Positions 30,774 through 34,696 of a DNA stretch of 34,696 nt are shown here, piece after piece (position 1 is the first letter of the stretch; every line of letters begins with the position of its first letter). The position numbers and the translations under genes were made by a program. The stretch covers positions 1 through 34,696 of the forward strand of contig MNYN01000040.1 in assembly GCA_001873105.1 (NCBI GenBank). The letters run 5' to 3'. The notes under the pieces are model-generated. The model was not told where the DNA came from. It saw nothing but the letters and a program-made list of their open reading frames with translations, and searched no databases. This DNA comes from Flavobacteriaceae bacterium CG2_30_34_30. GTDB taxonomy: Bacteria > Bacteroidota > Bacteroidia > Flavobacteriales > Flavobacteriaceae.

Positions 30774-33700
30774 TTGGAAACGAAGCATGCAAAACATAAG
30801 AGATCCAAGTCCCAAACTTGGTTCCGGCGTATTCTTAAAGTTTTAGCTGTCATCATCTTAGTTCCGATTATTATCTTTACGATTGGCTGGCTGAAAAGGG
30901 ATGCCATTATCAATGAGTTGCAGGATTGGTATAGTGAAAACAATACAGGGACATTCACTGTGGAACAAGTAAATGCCACCTTTTTGAGTGGTTTCCCAAA
31001 AGTAGGGTTCACCTTAAAAAATATTACTCATACAAGTACAGACACGATTACGGATATACAGTTGACCCTTTATATTGACGAAGCAAAACTGACCGTTGGA
31101 GCAGGAAACCTATTGACAGGAAATATAAAATTTGAAAAGATTTCCATTAAAAATGCACGTATCACTTCGGAAGTTATTTCAAAAAGGACTTTAGAATATC
31201 ATGAAAAACTCCGAAGTCTTAAGTCACAATCCAAAGAAAAAGGGCTCCAATTACCTATATGGCTTGCTGAAGACGGTGCTACCTTCTTTCTTTATAATGT
31301 GAAATACATTGCCAAAGACACTATTTTGAATCGGTATTTTGATTATGAAATTCATAAAATAGAAGGATTCTATAAAGGAAAAGACATGCAACTATCTGGT
31401 AAGACTTTTTTTGATGTAACTATTAACAAACTCGGATTTAATACAAAAAAAGGAAGTTTTGCAAATGGTGCGCGCCTTGTTGGAAAACCAAAATTTAAAA
31501 TAGACATCCAAAAGGATCAGATCGAAATTTTTGAATTTCTACTTCAGATGGATGAACAAAATTTTCGATTAAATGCACAACTCAATCTTTCAGAACACAA
31601 TAGTTATATGTTTAATTTTGAAAATGACAAAACAAACTATAAAGCTGTCAAAAGATTGTTGACTGATAGCATCGCGGTTAAAATGGAAAATTTTGAGATT
31701 CAAAAACCATTCAATTCCAAAGTAAATATTGCCGGAAAATTTGATTTTGGTAATGATCCGGATATTCTGGCAACCTTTTCGACGAAAAATAATGACCTCC
31801 TGATTTCAAACAAGTTACATCTTAAGAATGCCTCTTTTAGTGGTTATTTAACGACAGATATATATGAAACTGATGAAGAACAAAAAGTAAAGAAATCCTC
31901 AAAGGACATCAAAATAGCTTTTGACAGGATCGAAGCCGATTTAGAAGATGCAAAGGTTCATATTCAAGATTTTTATTACCAAAGCACCCCTGATGTTTCT
32001 AACTTTGTAGAAGCCACCATCCTGCTGGATGGAAGTAATGAATCCCTTGCAAGAATTATAGAAACTGAAAATTTCGATTTTAAAGGTGGCAGGTTCCAGT
32101 TAAATGCGACCATTTCAGGAAATATTCCTAATGTGTATGAAATTTTGAATGTTGCTACCGGTCAATTTAATTTGGAAAACACCCAAGTTATCCTTAAAAA
32201 GAACGGGCTTCAATTGCCCATCCAAAACATCGACCTTGAACTAGCTCGCGAAATTTCCTATTTAAAGCAATTGGTCATCAATCTTCCTAATGGTGAAAAT
32301 CTCGTGCTAAATGGCCAACTCAAAAACTTATCGGGACTTTTATCAAAAGAGTCAACGGCTCCGACAACGAGCCAAATTTTCCTAGATTCCAAAAACCTCA
32401 ACGTCAATGAAGTAATTTCGATGGCGATGCAATTTATTCCAAAAGCCGAAAAAGAGAAGAACAATAGGAAGACGCTTCACGAAACTTTAAATGCTATTTA
32501 TAATCATTTCCATCCGCAATTCGTCATCAAGTTGGACACTTTGCAGTATAATGATTATGTGATCCATGATTTGAAATCGAGTATTACTTTGGTGAATCCG
32601 GAAACCATTTTATTGAGAAATTTTGATTTTAAATACTACGAATCCACTACAAACCTTAATGGCAACCTCATCATATATGGGCCTGAAAGCAAGTTTAAGG
32701 ATGCAATCTATATGGATGCCGAAGCTACTTCTAGCGGCTCCATTACTGTTTTTAAGGAACTGTTTCATATGGAATTGTTTCGCATAGACTCCGGGGAATT
32801 TCAATTTCAAGGAAAAGTGAATGGCAATGTCAAAAAGTTTTCTGAACTTTTGAACAATGCGCGAGGTGATTTGGCCTTAACCAATACCAAACTATACTAT
32901 GAACCTGCTGATATGGAGGTAGTCATTGATTCTATCGCACTATTTGTGGATAATTCGGATATTCTTCTAAATAAATTCAGCCTAGAGGTAGGAGAACAAA
33001 CCCCATTGAATTTAACAGGAAGTATCAAAAAGTTTCCTACATTTTTATTGGATGATATTAAGAATATTGGCTCAATCGCCCTGAGGATAGAAGCGCCCTT
33101 CGTAAATGTCGATGAGGTACTAAACACTATAAATTCTTTTAAAAATGAAAACATTGGTAAGAAAATAAGTACTAAAAAAGCCTTGCACAGATTGTTCAAG
33201 GATATGCATAAGTTCCATCCGGAAATTGAGTTGGATATTGATTCACTCAAATATGGTAGACTAATCACTGAGAATTTAAAAGCAGCGATTTATTTTGAAA
33301 ACGATTCTATTCTTCGGTTGAATAACCTCGATGTAAACTATAAAGAGACCACCGTCTTCATAGAGGGAAATATTAATGCGCACAGCAGCAAGGAAGATCT
33401 GTCAAGTGGGAATCCTTTTGACCTTGATTTTTTTGTGAACGTCAAAGGAAAATCTGAAGATTTGAATGATTACTTAAAAACCACCAACTTTATTTTTCAA
33501 TCGGGCAATTTTGAATTTTTTGGAATCTACAATGCACAATCTGAAGATTTGAATATAATGAATGCAAAGACCTTTGGCGATTTAAAGTTAAGCAACACAA
33601 GGATAGATTACAAGGCGGCAAACTTGCAAATTCCGGTAGACAGCCTGCATTTGGAAATAAATGATGATTTGGCAACCCTGAAAACTTTAGATATCAAATT

Positions 33701-34696
33701 GCCGGGGAAAAGTGCTGTTTATTTTTCTGGAACCATCGATCATTTTTCGGAATTTATAAATAATTCCTATGAAAATAGCATTCATAATTCCAATTTTTCT
33801 ATCCATTCGCCATATCTAGACACTCAAGACCTCAAGGAATTTTTGAAGAATGCGATATTAAACAAGGAAACTCCAATTCGTAAAGAAACAAATCTTCAAA
33901 AATTGAAGGATGCCATGGTGAAGATCAACACATCCTTCTATCCCACTGTAGGCGTTAAGATTGACACTTTAAATCACAACGATTTCACTTTGACCGATTT
34001 TGGAATGAAACTTTTGTTCAACGATACCGGTAATTTTAAAATGGAAGACACACAACTCAATTTTTATGGGGGCTCTATTGCCATGATAATGGAGGTTGAT
34101 TTAAAAACCTTCGATAAACTTCCTGTGACCATTGATATGAAGGCAACTGATGTTGACATTCACGAGTTGGTAACTCGGTTTGATTATTTTAATGATGCTA
34201 ATTTAAGAACCACTGATACCATAGAAGGCATGCTCGATTACCATTTAAAGGCCGTTGGAACTATTGATAATAATGGCAAACTGAATATGGCATCTTTAAA
34301 CGGAACATTTGAATTACAGTTGAAGGATTTAGAAATTTTCAATTACAAGCCCATCCTAGACAATTCCATATTGATGAAAGAGGAGCGTTTTGAAAAGTTG
34401 CGATTTGGGCCAATCGTTCAGACTTTTGAAATTAGGAACGGTGTACTCCTCATTCCCCAAACGGAAATACAATCCACTGCCATTCATGTTTTTGTAGAAG
34501 GAAAAATAAAGTTTGATGAATATATGGATATTTGGCTATCGCTACCTTGGAGTAACCTTAAAAGTAAGGATGGTTTGACGCTTCCGGAAAAAACAACCTT
34601 TGCAAAGGCAGGTTCAAAATTTTATGTGCAACTTATGCAGGACAAGAACAATGTAAAAGAGCGGAAGCAAAAGTTGCAAGTAAAATTACGGTTTAG
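30774..34696 (+). CDS. AsmA-family protein, very large, runs off window
   Basis: An open frame of about 1307 codons continues past the last base. After a basic start, one membrane helix (ILKVLAVIILVPIIIFTIGW) anchors the protein in the inner membrane. The rest is periplasmic and made of repeated beta-rich segments (for example NIKFEKISIKNARI, LSGKTFFDVTINKLGF, FHPEIELDIDSLKYG). The last 200 residues fit the AsmA C-terminal region (LNFYGGSIAMIMEVDLKTF, FGPIVQTFEIRNGVLLIPQT, DIWLSLPWSNLKSKDG). AsmA-like proteins are thought to bridge the envelope and move phospholipids to the outer membrane. The frame is open from 30765, but the first plausible start is TTG at 30774; no in-frame ATG precedes the membrane helix. 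Confidence 0.82.
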   Translation, partial: METKHAKHKRSKSQTWFRRILKVLAVIILVPIIIFTIGWLKRDAIINELQDWYSENNTGTFTVEQVNATFLSGFPKVGFTLKNITHTSTDTITDIQLTLYIDEAKLTVGAGNLLTGNIKFEKISIKNARITSEVISKRTLEYHEKLRSLKSQSKEKGLQLPIWLAEDGATFFLYNVKYIAKDTILNRYFDYEIHKIEGFYKGKDMQLSGKTFFDVTINKLGFNTKKGSFANGARLVGKPKFKIDIQKDQIEIFEFLLQMDEQNFRLNAQLNLSEHNSYMFNFENDKTNYKAVKRLLTDSIAVKMENFEIQKPFNSKVNIAGKFDFGNDPDILATFSTKNNDLLISNKLHLKNASFSGYLTTDIYETDEEQKVKKSSKDIKIAFDRIEADLEDAKVHIQDFYYQSTPDVSNFVEATILLDGSNESLARIIETENFDFKGGRFQLNATISGNIPNVYEILNVATGQFNLENTQVILKKNGLQLPIQNIDLELAREISYLKQLVINLPNGENLVLNGQLKNLSGLLSKESTAPTTSQIFLDSKNLNVNEVISMAMQFIPKAEKEKNNRKTLHETLNAIYNHFHPQFVIKLDTLQYNDYVIHDLKSSITLVNPETILLRNFDFKYYESTTNLNGNLIIYGPESKFKDAIYMDAEATSSGSITVFKELFHMELFRIDSGEFQFQGKVNGNVKKFSELLNNARGDLALTNTKLYYEPADMEVVIDSIALFVDNSDILLNKFSLEVGEQTPLNLTGSIKKFPTFLLDDIKNIGSIALRIEAPFVNVDEVLNTINSFKNENIGKKISTKKALHRLFKDMHKFHPEIELDIDSLKYGRLITENLKAAIYFENDSILRLNNLDVNYKETTVFIEGNINAHSSKEDLSSGNPFDLDFFVNVKGKSEDLNDYLKTTNFIFQSGNFEFFGIYNAQSEDLNIMNAKTFGDLKLSNTRIDYKAANLQIPVDSLHLEINDDLATLKTLDIKLPGKSAVYFSGTIDHFSEFINNSYENSIHNSNFSIHSPYLDTQDLKEFLKNAILNKETPIRKETNLQKLKDAMVKINTSFYPTVGVKIDTLNHNDFTLTDFGMKLLFNDTGNFKMEDTQLNFYGGSIAMIMEVDLKTFDKLPVTIDMKATDVDIHELVTRFDYFNDANLRTTDTIEGMLDYHLKAVGTIDNNGKLNMASLNGTFELQLKDLEIFNYKPILDNSILMKEERFEKLRFGPIVQTFEIRNGVLLIPQTEIQSTAIHVFVEGKIKFDEYMDIWLSLPWSNLKSKDGLTLPEKTTFAKAGSKFYVQLMQDKNNVKERKQKLQVKLRF

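Noticed and set aside
30644..31012. Minus-strand frame of 122 residues before the AsmA gene
   Set aside because: Its first half is antisense to the AsmA coding region. The last 40 residues look somewhat protein-like but match no family I recognise.

Overview
The window is a stretch of low-GC chromosome from a member of the Bacteroidota, almost certainly the family Flavobacteriaceae. Several lines of evidence agree: a type IX secretion C-terminal sorting domain, DUF4271 and DUF4296 proteins, a DnaE polymerase with an N-terminal DnaQ-type exonuclease, an S16 protein with a long Ala/Glu tail, and repeated promoter boxes of the TAnnTTTG (-7) type. Four of these boxes have a TTG element 16-20 bases upstream. 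The genus cannot be decided from the sequence alone.

Layout. 1-436: a decayed RHS-repeat gene end. 437-1870 (-): hemD and a DUF4271 membrane protein. 1979-4535 (+): a polyprenol-phosphate glycosyltransferase, pyrC and a DUF4296 lipoprotein as one operon. 4537-5550 (-): an extended SDR. 5628-6923 (+): tyrS, followed by a 52-base element that can fold as an H-type pseudoknot. 7150-9080 (-): a LuxE-family acyl-protein synthetase and a secreted T9SS protein. 9353-11088 (+): a PhoB/PhoR-like two-component pair that overlaps, tail to tail, a MurG-like glycosyltransferase (-). 12185-13857 (+): trmB, a LysE-type exporter and an alkyltransferase-like DNA-repair protein. 14074-16951 (+): Fe-S genes mrp/apbC, a NifU-domain protein, a ferredoxin-NADP reductase and a 2Fe-2S ferredoxin. 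17026-18204 (-): a glutaryl-CoA dehydrogenase-like enzyme.

The region 18290-21330 is the accessory part. It holds a truncated ParE-type toxin with its antitoxin, an SSB without an acidic tail behind a 10-bp-phased repeat, a complete ParDE module, and a four-helix-bundle (S23-like) gene bracketed by AATTCCAA inverted repeats. That last gene sits inside what looks like a conserved rpsP-rimM-trmN6 operon. Housekeeping genes resume with rimM, rpsP, a two-repeat lipoprotein, dnaE, trxA, a clpP paralogue and a DUF58 protein.

The last part contains tRNA-Asp preceded by a tandem 154-bp duplication that carries a tRNA-like relic, then nested terminator structures. It ends with a very long AsmA-family gene that has no obvious ATG start and runs off the window.

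The best candidates for undescribed biology are the pseudoknot element after tyrS, the S23 gene with its inverted repeats as a possible small mobile unit, the phased AAAC repeats before ssb, and the tRNA-Asp duplication. No CRISPR array, rRNA, complete insertion sequence or recognisable phage module was seen.
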